64,000 nt of DNA, taken from the NCBI RefSeq assembly GCF_003289625.1, contig NZ_QMBN01000003.1, forward strand, positions 402,034-466,033. Direction: 5' to 3'. Below the pieces are notes generated by a model. It did not search any database, had not been told where the DNA came from, and worked only from the letters and a program-made list of their open reading frames with translations. The first letter of the stretch is position 1, and every line of letters begins with the position of its first letter. Below are positions 44,827 to 54,530 of the stretch, piece by piece. Position numbers and translations under genes: made by a program. This stretch comes from Microbacterium sp. SMR1 (GTDB lineage: Bacteria > Actinomycetota > Actinomycetes > Actinomycetales > Microbacteriaceae).

Positions 44827-46503
44827 TCAGCGCGGCGAACCCTGTTGGCTGGCGAGCACCCGGATGCCGCCCGCGACCGTCGGCCAGGCCTGGCCCTTCT
44901 GCGCGTAGAGCACGCCCTCGCCGTCGAGCAGCCGCACGGCGCGCAACTGATTCGTCGCTGCGATGGCGACCGGCCCCGCCGGCGCCGTGATCCGCTCGCC
45001 GAACCCGCCCACCGACTGCGAGATGACGACATCGGCGTCGCCGTCCTCGGCGAGGACCGCGATGGTCGAACCGTCGACCCAGCTCGCGTCGATGCCCGTA
45101 CCCGGCAGCTGGGTCACGGTCTCACGATCGCCGAGCCCGACGGGCGAGCCGTCGTCGTCGCGGAGGATGCCGGCGATCCACAGCGCCGGGCGCGAGCCGT
45201 CGCGAACCAGGGCGGCGATGCGCGTTCCGTCCCGTGACACCTCGATGCTCGAGATCTGCGATGCGCCCGGCCAGGCGTTCGCGATGGAGACGACCGTTCC
45301 GTCCGCCCCGGTCGCCGTCAGTCCCGACGGCGCACTGGCGGGAACGCTCCAGATGAATCCCTGCGGATCGATCGTGGGGTCGATCAGGCCCGCCCGCTCG
45401 TCGACGATCTCGAAGGTGGCGTCATCGCGCGCGCGCACGACGGCACCGGCGGCCGTGCGCACAGCGGCCGCACTCCGGTCGGTCCCCACCTGGATCGACT
45501 CGGGGTCGAGGTCGGGGATGACGGTCGACAGCCCGGGCAGCGGCTCGATCTCGGAGCCGGAGAGGAACCCGAAAGCGTCTTCGGTGAGCACGGCGGGTCG
45601 GACGTCGACGCGGATAGGACGGACGTCGACCGCCTGCGCAGCGACGGGCTCACCGTCGACCGACATCTGGGCGCCGCGGATGCCGGCGGACTGGAGGCTC
45701 GCGTCGAGCTGCGCCTGCATCCGGTTGCGGGTCTCGGGCACGATCGCGAGCGCAGACTGCGACAACGGCACCTGCGCAACGCCCCCCTCGAGCGGAACCG
45801 CGCGGGTCGCGAGCTCGAGGCTCTCGGGGAACGCCGAGTACACCGCGCCGGACAGCCACGGGCTCGGGTCGCCGTCGATGAGGGCCTCGGTGATGTGGGT
45901 GGCCGCGTTGGTCGCCGGAAACCAGCGACGATCGGGCACGAGATACGTCCACGAGCGATCGAAGTACATCACGGAGTATTCGCGGAAGACCGCTTGGAAC
46001 CGGGCACGGTCGAGCACGACGCCGTCGGGGGCGTCCGAGATGCGCCACTCGCCGTCCACCTCGACGAGAGCGAAGTCGAGCGGCATGGATCCGCCGTCGG
46101 TCACCGACAGCGCGCCGGACGCGTCGACCGCGGCCTCAGGGGTGATGGAGACCGTGACGGTCCCGTCGCCGGCGACGGTGTACACCCGTTCGCCGGGAAG
46201 GTCGATCGTGGCGCGCGCGGTCGGCTGCCACGACGATCGGAAGTCCGGTGCGAGGAACTGCCGGGCGGTCCCCCAGTCATCCCGAGGCCCCGACCCGGCC
46301 GCGAGGAAGCCCGCGACGATCTGCTGCGGCGTTGCTCCCGGGGGCGGATCGTCGGGCAGGAACGAGAAGTCGACCGAGCCGGCTTCCTGATCGATCGGGG
46401 CGCCCGCGACGACCGGACCGGAGGTCGGCAGCCCCGTGCAGCCCGCGAGCAGCAGCACGAACAGTATCCCCAGGACGGCGGCGACCGGGCGCAGACGCAT
46501 CAC
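44827..46503 (-). CDS. lpqB: Lipoprotein LpqB, partner of MtrAB
   Basis: 558-aa lipoprotein. Signal peptide MMRLRPVAAVLGILFVLLLAGC ends in lipobox LLAGC, giving a lipid-modified Cys. Then comes a GerMN-like domain (about 210-330) and a beta-propeller-like C-terminal half. In mycobacteria LpqB binds the sensor domain of MtrB and tunes the MtrAB response to envelope conditions. GTG 46503 or ATG 46500 may start it; both overlap the mtrB stop. AAAGG lies upstream. Confidence 0.93.
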   Translation of the reverse strand: MMRLRPVAAVLGILFVLLLAGCTGLPTSGPVVAGAPIDQEAGSVDFSFLPDDPPPGATPQQIVAGFLAAGSGPRDDWGTARQFLAPDFRSSWQPTARATIDLPGERVYTVAGDGTVTVSITPEAAVDASGALSVTDGGSMPLDFALVEVDGEWRISDAPDGVVLDRARFQAVFREYSVMYFDRSWTYLVPDRRWFPATNAATHITEALIDGDPSPWLSGAVYSAFPESLELATRAVPLEGGVAQVPLSQSALAIVPETRNRMQAQLDASLQSAGIRGAQMSVDGEPVAAQAVDVRPIRVDVRPAVLTEDAFGFLSGSEIEPLPGLSTVIPDLDPESIQVGTDRSAAAVRTAAGAVVRARDDATFEIVDERAGLIDPTIDPQGFIWSVPASAPSGLTATGADGTVVSIANAWPGASQISSIEVSRDGTRIAALVRDGSRPALWIAGILRDDDGSPVGLGDRETVTQLPGTGIDASWVDGSTIAVLAEDGDADVVISQSVGGFGERITAPAGPVAIAATNQLRAVRLLDGEGVLYAQKGQAWPTVAGGIRVLASQQGSPR

Positions 46504-48170
46504 GACGAGCCTTTCGCGGAACGAGGAAGGGAGATCGGCTGGGTCAGGCCCAGGTCGTCGAAGGGTACGCCATCCTCACCGGGATCGACCGGGAGCGGGG
46601 AGTGCCCGTCGAGCGGCTCGCTGCGTCGAGGGATGGTGAGCACGAAATTCGTTCCGCGCCCCAGCTCGGACCACACCGCCAGGGTGCCGCCGTGGAGCCG
46701 CGCGTCGCCGAGGGCGATCGAGAGCCCCAGGCCGGTGCCCCCGATGGTGCGCTTGCGTGACGGATCGGCGCGCCAGAAACGGTCGAAGACGCGCTCGGCG
46801 TCGGCCGGGCGCATCCCGAGGCCGTAGTCGCGCACGCCGATCGCGACCGCTCGGGCATCGCTGTCGACGCTGACGACGATCGGTCGGCCTTCGCCGTGCT
46901 CGATCGCGTTGCCCAGCAGGTTGCGGACGATCCTGCGCACGCGTCGCGGGTCCATCTCCACGGGCGAGTAGCCCCCGGGTGCCACGAGGCGCACGTCGCT
47001 GCCGTGCTGCTCCGCGAGCTGCGCCATCGATGCGATGACATCCTCCGCGAGCTGCGTCATGCTCGTCGGCTCGCTCTCGAGCTGCACCGAGCCCGCGTCG
47101 TAACGGCTGATCTCGAGCAGATCGGTCAGCAGCACCTCGAACCGGTGCACCTGGTCGTGCAGCAGCTCCGCGGCGCGCGCCGCCACCGGATCGAACTCCT
47201 CGCGCCGATCGTTCAGCATGTCGGAGGCCAGCCGGATCGTCGTCAGCGGCGTGCGCAACTCGTGCGAGACATCCGATACGAAGCGCTGCTGAACCTGCGA
47301 GAGCTCCGCCAGCTCCTTGATCTGGGACTCGATGCTGTCGGCCATCGCGTTGAAGGACCGTCCGAGGGTCGCGAACTCGTCCTCGCCGCGCACCTGCAGC
47401 CGCACCGCGAGGTCTCCCGCCGCCAGTCGCGAGCTGCTCTCGGCGGCCTGGGCGATCGGCTCGGTGACCGAGCGCAGCACGATCCACGAGATCGCGCCGA
47501 TGAGGACGACCAGCCCCACGCCGACGATCCACAGCGTGATCTGGACGAAGCCGAGCGTCTGGGCCTCGCTGGCGAGGTCGTACCCGAGATACAGCTCGTA
47601 GGCGCCTACCTCCGGCAGCACGATCTGCTGCCCGACGACGATGCCCGGCACCTGCCCGCCGCCGGAGACGGCGAAGCCGACGGGCTGCCACCACTGCAGC
47701 TCGTCGTCGCTCTGCACCTGTGCGCGAAGCGCGTCGCTGATGCGGTCGGCCGGGAGACCCGCCGAGTCGAAGTCCTGCGGCGCGATGGCGGACGGTTCCG
47801 AGGAGATCCGGAAGGCGGCGATGCGATCGGTCGAGGACTGCCGCTGGATGGACGTGCGCACGCTCTCCATCAGGTTGTCGACCGCGACGACATCGCCCCC
47901 GACCTCGGCGGCATCCAGGGTCGCCTGCGCCGACTGGGTCGCGCGCTGAGCCTCTCCGAGGAGTTGCGAGGTGCGCGACTCGAAGAGGTCGTTTTGAATC
48001 GCCAGCGACATCCACACCAGCGCCACGGTGATCGTCAGCGCCGTGGCACCCAGCGTGATCGCGACGGTGCGGAACCGCAGCGATCGTCGCCAGGTCCGGG
48101 CGAGCCGCCGCCCCCAGGACCGCCAGCCGTGCGTCGCGACCGTCGCCGTCGTGACGGTGCGGATGGGCAT
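46500..48170 (-). CDS. mtrB: Two-component sensor histidine kinase MtrB
   Basis: About 556 aa. Two membrane helices (about 35-58 and 205-230) enclose an extracytoplasmic sensor region. HAMP follows (VTEPIAQAAESSSRLAAGDLAVRL), then HisKA with phospho-His in VSDVSHELRTPLTTIRLASDML, and HATPase with NLLGNAIEHG and GGTGLGLSIA. Controls cell-wall metabolism and division genes via MtrA. I prefer ATG 48170, 7 bp after the mtrA stop; GTG 48209 would overlap mtrA by 32 bp. Neither has a clear Shine-Dalgarno, so translation is probably coupled. Confidence 0.94.
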   Translation of the reverse strand: MPIRTVTTATVATHGWRSWGRRLARTWRRSLRFRTVAITLGATALTITVALVWMSLAIQNDLFESRTSQLLGEAQRATQSAQATLDAAEVGGDVVAVDNLMESVRTSIQRQSSTDRIAAFRISSEPSAIAPQDFDSAGLPADRISDALRAQVQSDDELQWWQPVGFAVSGGGQVPGIVVGQQIVLPEVGAYELYLGYDLASEAQTLGFVQITLWIVGVGLVVLIGAISWIVLRSVTEPIAQAAESSSRLAAGDLAVRLQVRGEDEFATLGRSFNAMADSIESQIKELAELSQVQQRFVSDVSHELRTPLTTIRLASDMLNDRREEFDPVAARAAELLHDQVHRFEVLLTDLLEISRYDAGSVQLESEPTSMTQLAEDVIASMAQLAEQHGSDVRLVAPGGYSPVEMDPRRVRRIVRNLLGNAIEHGEGRPIVVSVDSDARAVAIGVRDYGLGMRPADAERVFDRFWRADPSRKRTIGGTGLGLSIALGDARLHGGTLAVWSELGRGTNFVLTIPRRSEPLDGHSPLPVDPGEDGVPFDDLGLTQPISLPRSAKGSS

Positions 48171-48177
48171 CGGCGCG

Positions 48178-48858
48178 TCAGATGACGGCGCCGGCGCGAT
48201 AGCCGACACCGCGGACGGTCGTCACGATGCGCGGGTTGTCGGGGTCGATCTCGACCTTCGCCCGCAGCCGCTGCACGTGCACGTTCACGAGCCGCGTGTC
48301 GGCCTTGTAGTGGTAGCCCCACACCTGCTCGAGGAGCATCTCGCGCGAGAAGACCTGCTGCGGCTTCGAGGCAAGCGCGACGAGCAGCTCGAACTCCAGC
48401 GGCGTCAGCGCGATGGCGTCGCTGCCGCGCCGCACCTCGTGGCCCTCGACGTCGACGACGAGGTCGCCGATGCGCAGCGACTCGGAGGCCGACGCGACGG
48501 CGGGGCGCAGGCGCGTGCGGATGCGGGCGACGAGTTCCTTGGGATTGAACGGCTTGACGATGTAGTCGTCGGCGCCCGACTCGAGCCCGCGCACGACGTC
48601 GGCCGTGTCGGTGCGCGCGGTCAGCATGATGATCGGCACGCCCGACTCCGCACGCACCTGCGTGCAGATCTCAATGCCGTCCACGCCGGGGAGCATGAGG
48701 TCGAGGAGGATGAGGTCGGGTTTCTCGGTGCGCCAGGTCTCGACAGCCGCCGCGCCGTCGGCGCAGAAGACGGTGTCGAACCCCTCGGTGCGCAGCACGA
48801 TGCCGATCATCTCCGCCAGTGCGGTGTCGTCATCGACCACCAGGATGCGAGAAGTCAT
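48178..48858 (-). CDS. mtrA: Two-component response regulator MtrA
   Basis: 226-aa OmpR/PhoB-type regulator. Receiver domain with phosphoacceptor Asp53 (LLDLMLPG), acidic DDD at 9-11, Thr in MLTARTD and Lys in DYIVKPFNPKEL. Winged-helix DNA-binding domain from about residue 128 (ALTPLEFELLVALASKPQQVFSREMLLEQVWGYHYKADTRLVNVHVQRLRAKV). Essential regulator of cell envelope, division and replication genes in actinobacteria. First gene of mtrA-mtrB-lpqB-comF. Confidence 0.96.
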   Translation of the reverse strand: MTSRILVVDDDTALAEMIGIVLRTEGFDTVFCADGAAAVETWRTEKPDLILLDLMLPGVDGIEICTQVRAESGVPIIMLTARTDTADVVRGLESGADDYIVKPFNPKELVARIRTRLRPAVASASESLRIGDLVVDVEGHEVRRGSDAIALTPLEFELLVALASKPQQVFSREMLLEQVWGYHYKADTRLVNVHVQRLRAKVEIDPDNPRIVTTVRGVGYRAGAVI

Positions 48859-49000
48859 GGGCGGCGTTCGTCTTTCGGCTCGGGCTCGCGCGCGACGTGC
48901 GCGTATTCACCGTACCCGACCCACGGACCCGCGACTCCGGATGCCGCGCCCTCGTGTGACACGATGGGTTCGACCGAGCCGACTGTTCCAGGAGTGCATC

Positions 49001-50251
49001 GTGACGTCATACCCCGCGTGGACGCCGGCGCCGCGTCCCGGCATCATCCCGCTTCATCCGCTCTCGTTCGGGGTGATCCTGGGCCGTTCGTTCTCCGCCC
49101 TGCGGCAGAACCCCAAGGTGCTGCTGGGCTTCGCGCTGGTCGTGCAGACGGTCGCGATCCTCGTCGCCACTGCCGGCATCGTCGCGGTGGGCTTCGCGAC
49201 GTTCGGCCGACTCGCGTCGCTGCGCCCCGGCACCGACGAGTTCGAGACGGTCCTGGCTGGGTCCATCGCGATCAGCGGGGCGACGGCGCTGGTGCTGTCG
49301 CTGGCCTCCGGCGCGCTCGGCGTGCTCGTGCAAGGCGTCGTGGTCAGCGAGGTGGCCCATGCCGTCGTCGCCGAGAAGCACACGCTCGGCGCGCTGTGGC
49401 AGCGGGTGAAGCCGGTGGCGTGGCGACTGATCGGATACTCGGCTCTGGTCTTCCTCATCGTGGCCGTCGTCATCGGCGTCCTCGCCGCGGGCGTCATCGG
49501 GCTCGCCGTGAGCGTGGGGCCGGCGGCGATCGTCCTCGCCATCCTCCTGGCCTTGTCGGCGATACCGCTCAGCCTGTGGCTGAGCACGAAGCTGCTGCTG
49601 GTGCCCTCGGTCATCGTCCTCGAGCAGGCGAGCGTCTTCGGGGCGATCGGGCGATCCTGGCGGCTCACCCGCGGCCGGTTCTGGCCGACCCTCGGGATCA
49701 TCGTCATCATCTCGACGAGCTTCGGCATCCTCGCGCAGGTCATCAGCGTGCCCTTCTCGTTCGTCACGATGGGGCTGACATCGGTCATCACTCCCACCGG
49801 CGACCCCGAACCCGGCCAGATCATCGCCCTGCTCGTCGGCACGCTGTTCGCCCAGGCGTTCGTCACTCTCATCCAGACCATCGCGGTCATCGTCCAGTCG
49901 ACCGCCGGCGCGCTCGTCTACATCGACTGCCGGATGCGCCGCGAGGGACTCGACCTCGATCTGTCGGCGTACATCGATCAGCGCGATGCCGGCACCCCCG
50001 CGCCCGATCCGTATCGCCGGAACGTGGGACGCACGATGGACGGACGCTGGCAGCAGCCCGCGGCCTATGCCGGCACGCAGCCCGGCTACCCGCCGCCGCC
50101 CGCGCAGTACCCCGGCTATCAGCCCGTTCAGTCCCCGCCCGCTGGATCGCCCGCGCCGCAACAGCCCGCCACGGCCGCCGAGCCCGCCGTCGCACCGGCG
50201 GACCGCCCGTCGTCGACCGACTGGACCGCTCCGGGCGCTGACCGCGCATGA
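49001..50251 (+). CDS. Polytopic membrane protein, DUF7847/YciC-like
   Basis: 416 aa. A short Pro-rich start (MTSYPAWTPAPRPGIIPLHPLSFGVILGRSFSALRQNPK), six predicted helices (about 44-335), then a Pro/Gln/Ala-rich cytoplasmic tail (from about 345). The motif ASVFGAIGRSWRLTRGRFWPTLGI is typical of the glycerophosphoryl-diester phosphodiesterase membrane-domain-like group. AGGAG with a 6-nt spacer selects GTG 49001. It overlaps the DUF4129 gene by 4 bp, so it heads the MoxR/DUF58 operon. No biochemical role is known. Confidence 0.8.
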   Translation: MTSYPAWTPAPRPGIIPLHPLSFGVILGRSFSALRQNPKVLLGFALVVQTVAILVATAGIVAVGFATFGRLASLRPGTDEFETVLAGSIAISGATALVLSLASGALGVLVQGVVVSEVAHAVVAEKHTLGALWQRVKPVAWRLIGYSALVFLIVAVVIGVLAAGVIGLAVSVGPAAIVLAILLALSAIPLSLWLSTKLLLVPSVIVLEQASVFGAIGRSWRLTRGRFWPTLGIIVIISTSFGILAQVISVPFSFVTMGLTSVITPTGDPEPGQIIALLVGTLFAQAFVTLIQTIAVIVQSTAGALVYIDCRMRREGLDLDLSAYIDQRDAGTPAPDPYRRNVGRTMDGRWQQPAAYAGTQPGYPPPPAQYPGYQPVQSPPAGSPAPQQPATAAEPAVAPADRPSSTDWTAPGADRA

Positions 50252-50880
50252 GGCTCTTCGCCACCCCGATCGCGCCCGACCCGGACGAAGCCCGTCGATG
50301 GGCGGAAGAGGAATTGTCGAAGACCGCGTACCAGGAGGCCGAGCCCACCCCGATCGACCGCTTCGCGCGCGGCGTCATCGACTTCTTCGCGGCTCTCTTC
50401 AGCGGGCAGGTACCCGCGACGCTCGGCCCGTGGCTCGCGGTCGGCGCGATCGTGGTGCTGCTGGTGCTGGTCGCCGCGGCGATCCTCATCTGGGGGCGCC
50501 CCCGCGCAGTCGTCCGCTCGCGGTCGAGCGTGCCGCTCTTCGGCGAGGACGAGACGAGAAGCGCCGCTCAGCTGCGCTCGGACGCCGAGGATGCCGCGCG
50601 CCGCAGCGCGTGGGACGAGGCCATCGTGCTGCGCATGCGCGCGCTCGCCCGCGGACTCGCCGAGCGGACCATCGTCGACCCGGCCCCGGGCACGACCGTG
50701 CATCGCTTCGCTGCGGAGGCGGGGCGCGCCTTCCCGGCAGAGACCGTGGAGCTCGAAGCGGTGGCCCGGACCTTCGACGACGTTCGCTACCTCCGACGCC
50801 CGGGAACAGCCGAGGGCTACGCCGCCGTGCGCGCCCTCGATGAGCGACTGGCCGGCGCGCGGGTCGAGGTGCCCGTATGA
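50248..50880 (+). CDS. DUF4129 family membrane protein
   Basis: 210 aa. The cytoplasmic N-terminus carries a conserved element (PDPDEARRWAEEELSKTAYQEAEPTPIDRFARGVIDFF), then one membrane helix (about 65-88), then the DUF4129 domain (about 105-205, RSDAEDAARRSAWDEAIVLRMRALARGLAERTIVDPAPGTTVHRF). Members accompany MoxR-DUF58 operons and can be fused to transglutaminases. Overlaps both neighbours (ATGA). Confidence 0.85.
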   Translation: MRLFATPIAPDPDEARRWAEEELSKTAYQEAEPTPIDRFARGVIDFFAALFSGQVPATLGPWLAVGAIVVLLVLVAAAILIWGRPRAVVRSRSSVPLFGEDETRSAAQLRSDAEDAARRSAWDEAIVLRMRALARGLAERTIVDPAPGTTVHRFAAEAGRAFPAETVELEAVARTFDDVRYLRRPGTAEGYAAVRALDERLAGARVEVPV

Positions 50881-52046
50881 GCGCGGGGGTCGCGACGCCG
50901 CCCGTCGGCCGTCGATCGCGCTCGGTGCTCGGCTGGGCGGCGGTGACCACCGGCCTTCTCGTCGCCGGCATCGCCGTCGCCGCCATCGCCGGCATCAACA
51001 CCATGCCGGCACAGGGCCTCCTCGATCCGGAGGCCGCGGGGCCGGAGGGCTCGCGCGCACTGGCCGAACTGCTGCGCGATCGCGGCGTCGAGGTCGAGAT
51101 CGCCCGCGACCGCACGGCCGCCCTCCAGGCGCTCGAGGGCGGCGACGCGACGCTCGCGATAGCCGACACCGCACCCCTCGATGACGACGACCTCCGGGAG
51201 CTGCGGGATGCCGCGTCCGGCGTCGTCCTGCTCGAGCCGCGCACCCGCGATCTGCGTGTGCTCCTCGGAGACCCGCGCAGCGCCGGCTTCGGCGACGGCT
51301 CAGCCGCCGCACCCTCGTGCGACCTGCCCGCCGCCGCCGTCAGCGGACCGGTCCGGCCGGGCGAGGTGTTCACCGGAGAGGGAGCAGACCGGACCTGTTA
51401 CGCGGCCGGCGACGGCTACGGCCTCATCGTCTCAGGCCGCGGCGCCGACACCGTCGTCGCTCTGGACGCGACCGCGCTGCTGGTCAACGAACGGCTCGCC
51501 GAAGCGGGCAACGCCGCGCTCGGCCTGAATCTGCTGGGCGGCACCGGCACCGTCGTGTGGTACCTGCCGTCGATCGGTGACGGTTCTCTCACAGCCGCGC
51601 CGTCGCTGGGTGAGCTCACGCCTCCCTGGGTGACACCGTCGATTCTCCTGCTCGTCGCCTCCGCCGTGGCGGCCGCCATCTGGCGGGGCCGGCGCTTCGG
51701 CCCGCTCGTGGCGGAGAATCTGCCCGTCACCGTCCGCGCGTCCGAGACCACCGAGGGGCGGGCACGCCTGTACGCCGCGTCAGCCGACCCCGTGCACGCG
51801 CTCGACCAGCTCCGCCGCGAGACGTTGCGCCGCATCGCGCGCCTGCTGGGACTCGGCGCCGCAGACGCCGGCGCGATCGCCGATGCCGCGGCGAGCCGCA
51901 TCGGAGACGATCGCGCGCGCGTCCGCGGCATCCTGCTCGATGACCTCCCCCGTAACGATCGCGACCTCGTCGACGCCGCCGACCGTCTGCGCGAGGTGGA
52001 AGCAGCAGTCCTCCGATCCGTCCGTCCCGAAAGGAACACCCCATGA
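50877..52046 (+). CDS. DUF4350 domain-containing membrane protein
   Basis: 389 aa. An N-terminal helix (about 18-40) is followed by an exported or periplasmic DUF4350 domain (PEGSRALAELLRDRGVEVEIARDRTAALQALEGGDATLAIADTAPLDDDDLRELRD), a second helix (about 252-270) and a cytoplasmic helical tail. The two-helix layout brackets the ligand-like domain outside the cell. Part of the coupled DUF4129-DUF4350-MoxR-DUF58 set. Function unknown. Confidence 0.85.
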   Translation: MSAGVATPPVGRRSRSVLGWAAVTTGLLVAGIAVAAIAGINTMPAQGLLDPEAAGPEGSRALAELLRDRGVEVEIARDRTAALQALEGGDATLAIADTAPLDDDDLRELRDAASGVVLLEPRTRDLRVLLGDPRSAGFGDGSAAAPSCDLPAAAVSGPVRPGEVFTGEGADRTCYAAGDGYGLIVSGRGADTVVALDATALLVNERLAEAGNAALGLNLLGGTGTVVWYLPSIGDGSLTAAPSLGELTPPWVTPSILLLVASAVAAAIWRGRRFGPLVAENLPVTVRASETTEGRARLYAASADPVHALDQLRRETLRRIARLLGLGAADAGAIADAAASRIGDDRARVRGILLDDLPRNDRDLVDAADRLREVEAAVLRSVRPERNTP

Positions 52047-53008
52047 GCGAGACCGCACCCGGCGACCTGCGCGAGGCGATGAACCGCGTCCGGCTCGAGG
52101 TCGGCAAGGCCGTCGTCGGACAGGACGGGGCCGTCACGGGCCTCCTGATCGCGCTTCTCGGCCGCGGACACGTGCTGCTCGAGGGCGTGCCCGGCGTCGC
52201 CAAGACGCTGCTCGTGCGCACCTTCAGCCGAGCGGTCGGCCTCGACACCGCCCGCATCCAGTTCACCCCCGACCTCATGCCGGGCGACGTCACCGGGTCG
52301 CTCGTCTACGACGCCCGCGCCGGGGAGTTCGAGTTCCGTTCCGGACCCGTCTTCACCAATGTGCTCCTCGCCGACGAGATCAACCGCACGCCGCCGAAGA
52401 CGCAGGCCGCGTTGCTCGAGGCCATGGAGGAGCGCCAGGTCTCGGCCGACGGCGTCTCGCGTCCGCTGCCCGATCCGTTCCTCGTCGCCGCGACGCAGAA
52501 CCCGGTTGAGCACGAGGGCACCTACACCCTGCCCGAGGCCCAGCTCGACCGCTTCCTGCTCAAGCTCGTGATCGACCTGCCCGCGCGCGACGACGAGATC
52601 ACCGTGCTGCGCCGCCACGCCGACGGCTTCCGACCCGGATCCCTCGAGAGCGCGGGTGTGTCGGCGGTCGTCACCGCCGCCGAGATCCGCGCCGCCCAGC
52701 AGGCCGCGGCCGCGGTGGCGGTTTCCGACGACGTCCTCGGCTACGTCGTGGATCTCGCCCGGGCGACCCGGCAGTCCCCGTCCGTCCAGCTGGGCGCGAG
52801 CCCGCGTGCCGCGACCGCGCTGCTCGCCGCCGCCAAGGCGTGGGCCTGGCTGGGCGGCTACCCGGCGATCACGCCGGACCACGTGCAGACGATGCTCGTT
52901 CCCGCGTGGCGCCACCGGCTGCAGCTGCGCCCGGATGCCGAGATCGAGGGCGTCTCCGCGGACACGATCCTCAGCTCCGTGCTGCAGCAGACCCGCGTAC
53001 CGATCTGA
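52043..53008 (+). CDS. MoxR-type AAA+ ATPase
   Basis: 321-aa chaperone-like AAA+ protein. Walker A GVPGVAKTL, Walker B LLADEINRTPPKTQAALLEAMEERQVS, sensor 1 in VAATQNPVEHEGTYTLPEAQLDRFL, and lid at about 250-321. MoxR proteins act with the VWA/DUF58 protein encoded next to them to remodel or insert metals into target complexes. Its position between DUF4350 and DUF58 is the standard arrangement. Confidence 0.93.
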   Translation: MSETAPGDLREAMNRVRLEVGKAVVGQDGAVTGLLIALLGRGHVLLEGVPGVAKTLLVRTFSRAVGLDTARIQFTPDLMPGDVTGSLVYDARAGEFEFRSGPVFTNVLLADEINRTPPKTQAALLEAMEERQVSADGVSRPLPDPFLVAATQNPVEHEGTYTLPEAQLDRFLLKLVIDLPARDDEITVLRRHADGFRPGSLESAGVSAVVTAAEIRAAQQAAAAVAVSDDVLGYVVDLARATRQSPSVQLGASPRAATALLAAAKAWAWLGGYPAITPDHVQTMLVPAWRHRLQLRPDAEIEGVSADTILSSVLQQTRVPI

Positions 53009-53014
53009 GGCGTC

Positions 53015-54316
53015 GTGTACCTCTCCGGCCTGTTCGTGCTGCTCGTCGCCGCCGGCGTCGTGCCCGTCGTGCTCGCCCCCGCGGCGGGGCTCGATGCGGC
53101 GTGGGCGGCGCTCGCGTGGATCGGACTGTGCCTCGTCCTCGCCACCGTCGACGTCATAGCCGCCGGACCGCTGCGCACCGTTGAGATCGAGCGTCGCATC
53201 CCCTCACGCGCGCGGGCGGGCGAGCCCGTCGAGACGAGCATCCTGTTGCGCAATCGCGGGGCCCGCGGCATCCGTGGTCTCCTTCGCGACGGCTGGCAGC
53301 CGACTGCCGGTGCCGGCGACGCGCGCGCCGCCGTCGACCTTCCTGCGGGTGAGCGCAGAGCTGTCGCCATGCCGCTCCTCCCCCAGCGCCGGGGCGAGCT
53401 GCGCTCGGCGTTCGTCGCGCTGCGCAGCCGCGGCCCGCTGGGGCTCGCGGGGCGGCAGCGGGTGATCGCGGCACCGGGTGCGCTGCGCGTGCTTCCCCCG
53501 TTCGCCTCGCGTCGGCATCTGCCGTCGCGGCTCGCCCGGCTGCGCGAGCTCGACGGCAACACGAGCGTCCAGGTGCGCGGGCGCGGCACGGAGTTCGACA
53601 GCCTGCGCGAATACGTGCGAGGGGACGACGTCCGCTCCATCGACTGGCGCGCGACCGCCCGCGCCGGGACGACGATGCTGCGCACCTGGCGTCCGGAACG
53701 CGATCGACACGTCGTGATCGTCATCGACACGGGCCGCACCAGCGCATCGCGCGTGGGTGACGGTGTCCGTCTGGATGCCGCGATGGAGTCGGCGCTGCTG
53801 CTCAGCGCCCTCGCCCAACGTGCCGGCGACCATGTCCATCTGCTCATGTTCGACCGTGCTCGGCGCGCGCGAGTCACCGGCATCGACGGCCCGCGGTTGC
53901 TGCCTGCCCTCGTGGACGCGATGGCACCGGTCGAGCCGACGCTCATCGACACCGACTGGAACGCCGTCCTCACGGAGGTGCGTGCGCTGACGTCGCGGCC
54001 CTCTCTCGTGGTGCTGCTGACCGCGCAGGATGCCCCCGATGCCGCCCGGGGTTTCCTCGGAGCCCTGCCATCGTTGACGGAGCGCGCCACCGTCCTCGTC
54101 GGGTCGGCACAGGATGCACCCGAGCCTGCGCCGGCTGAGCGTACCGCCGAGGACGTCTACCGAGAAGCCGCGATCGCGCACGCCACGCGTGATTCGGAGT
54201 CGGTCGCGGCGGCGATCCGTCGCGCCGGCGGCGCCGCCCTCAGCGCGACGCCCGACGTGCTGCCCCCCGCGATCGCCGACCACTACCTCGCACTGAAAGC
54301 CGCCGGCCGCCTCTGA
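53015..54316 (+). CDS. DUF58 domain-containing protein (MoxR partner)
   Basis: 433 aa. Two N-terminal membrane helices (about 3-25 and 28-52), a beta-rich segment, then the DUF58 motif REYVRGDDVRSIDWRATARAGTTMLRTWRPERDRHVVIVIDTG, which opens a degenerate VWA-like domain. It is the predicted partner or substrate adaptor of the MoxR ATPase. GTG 53015 lies 6 bp after the moxR stop with GAGG upstream. Last gene of the operon; a repeat-bearing intergenic region follows. Confidence 0.9.
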   Translation: MYLSGLFVLLVAAGVVPVVLAPAAGLDAAWAALAWIGLCLVLATVDVIAAGPLRTVEIERRIPSRARAGEPVETSILLRNRGARGIRGLLRDGWQPTAGAGDARAAVDLPAGERRAVAMPLLPQRRGELRSAFVALRSRGPLGLAGRQRVIAAPGALRVLPPFASRRHLPSRLARLRELDGNTSVQVRGRGTEFDSLREYVRGDDVRSIDWRATARAGTTMLRTWRPERDRHVVIVIDTGRTSASRVGDGVRLDAAMESALLLSALAQRAGDHVHLLMFDRARRARVTGIDGPRLLPALVDAMAPVEPTLIDTDWNAVLTEVRALTSRPSLVVLLTAQDAPDAARGFLGALPSLTERATVLVGSAQDAPEPAPAERTAEDVYREAAIAHATRDSESVAAAIRRAGGAALSATPDVLPPAIADHYLALKAAGRL

Positions 54317-54367
54317 CCCGAACCCGCAGCCGTGCTCTACCCCGGGCCCCGCGTTGCGGCATCCCCT

Positions 54368-54503
54368 TCACCTGGCAGCTCGCGCCCTCTCGCGCCTCAA
54401 GTTTGGGCACCAACTGCCAACCCAAACCCGCAGCCCCTGCTCACCTGGCAGCTCGCGCCCCCTCCCGAGCCGGGTTCGGGCACCAACTGCCAACCCAAAC
54501 CCC
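54368..54503. repeat. Two-copy 63-bp direct repeat (period 73 bp)
   Basis: Copy 1 at 54368-54430 and copy 2 at 54441-54503 match at 54 of 63 positions. Each begins TCACCTGGCAGCTCGCGCCC and ends GGGCACCAACTGCCAACCC; TGGCAG near the start and CTGCCA near the end are complementary, so each copy can fold on itself. A fragment of the spacer (AACCCGCAGCC) also precedes copy 1 near 54321. It lies between DUF58 and katG. Confidence 0.8.
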
Positions 54504-54530
54504 AACCCGAACCAGCGCGAGCAGCGACGA

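Noticed and set aside
54368..54503. CRISPR array
   Set aside because: There are only two repeats of 63 bp with a 10-bp spacer and no cas genes; the geometry is wrong.
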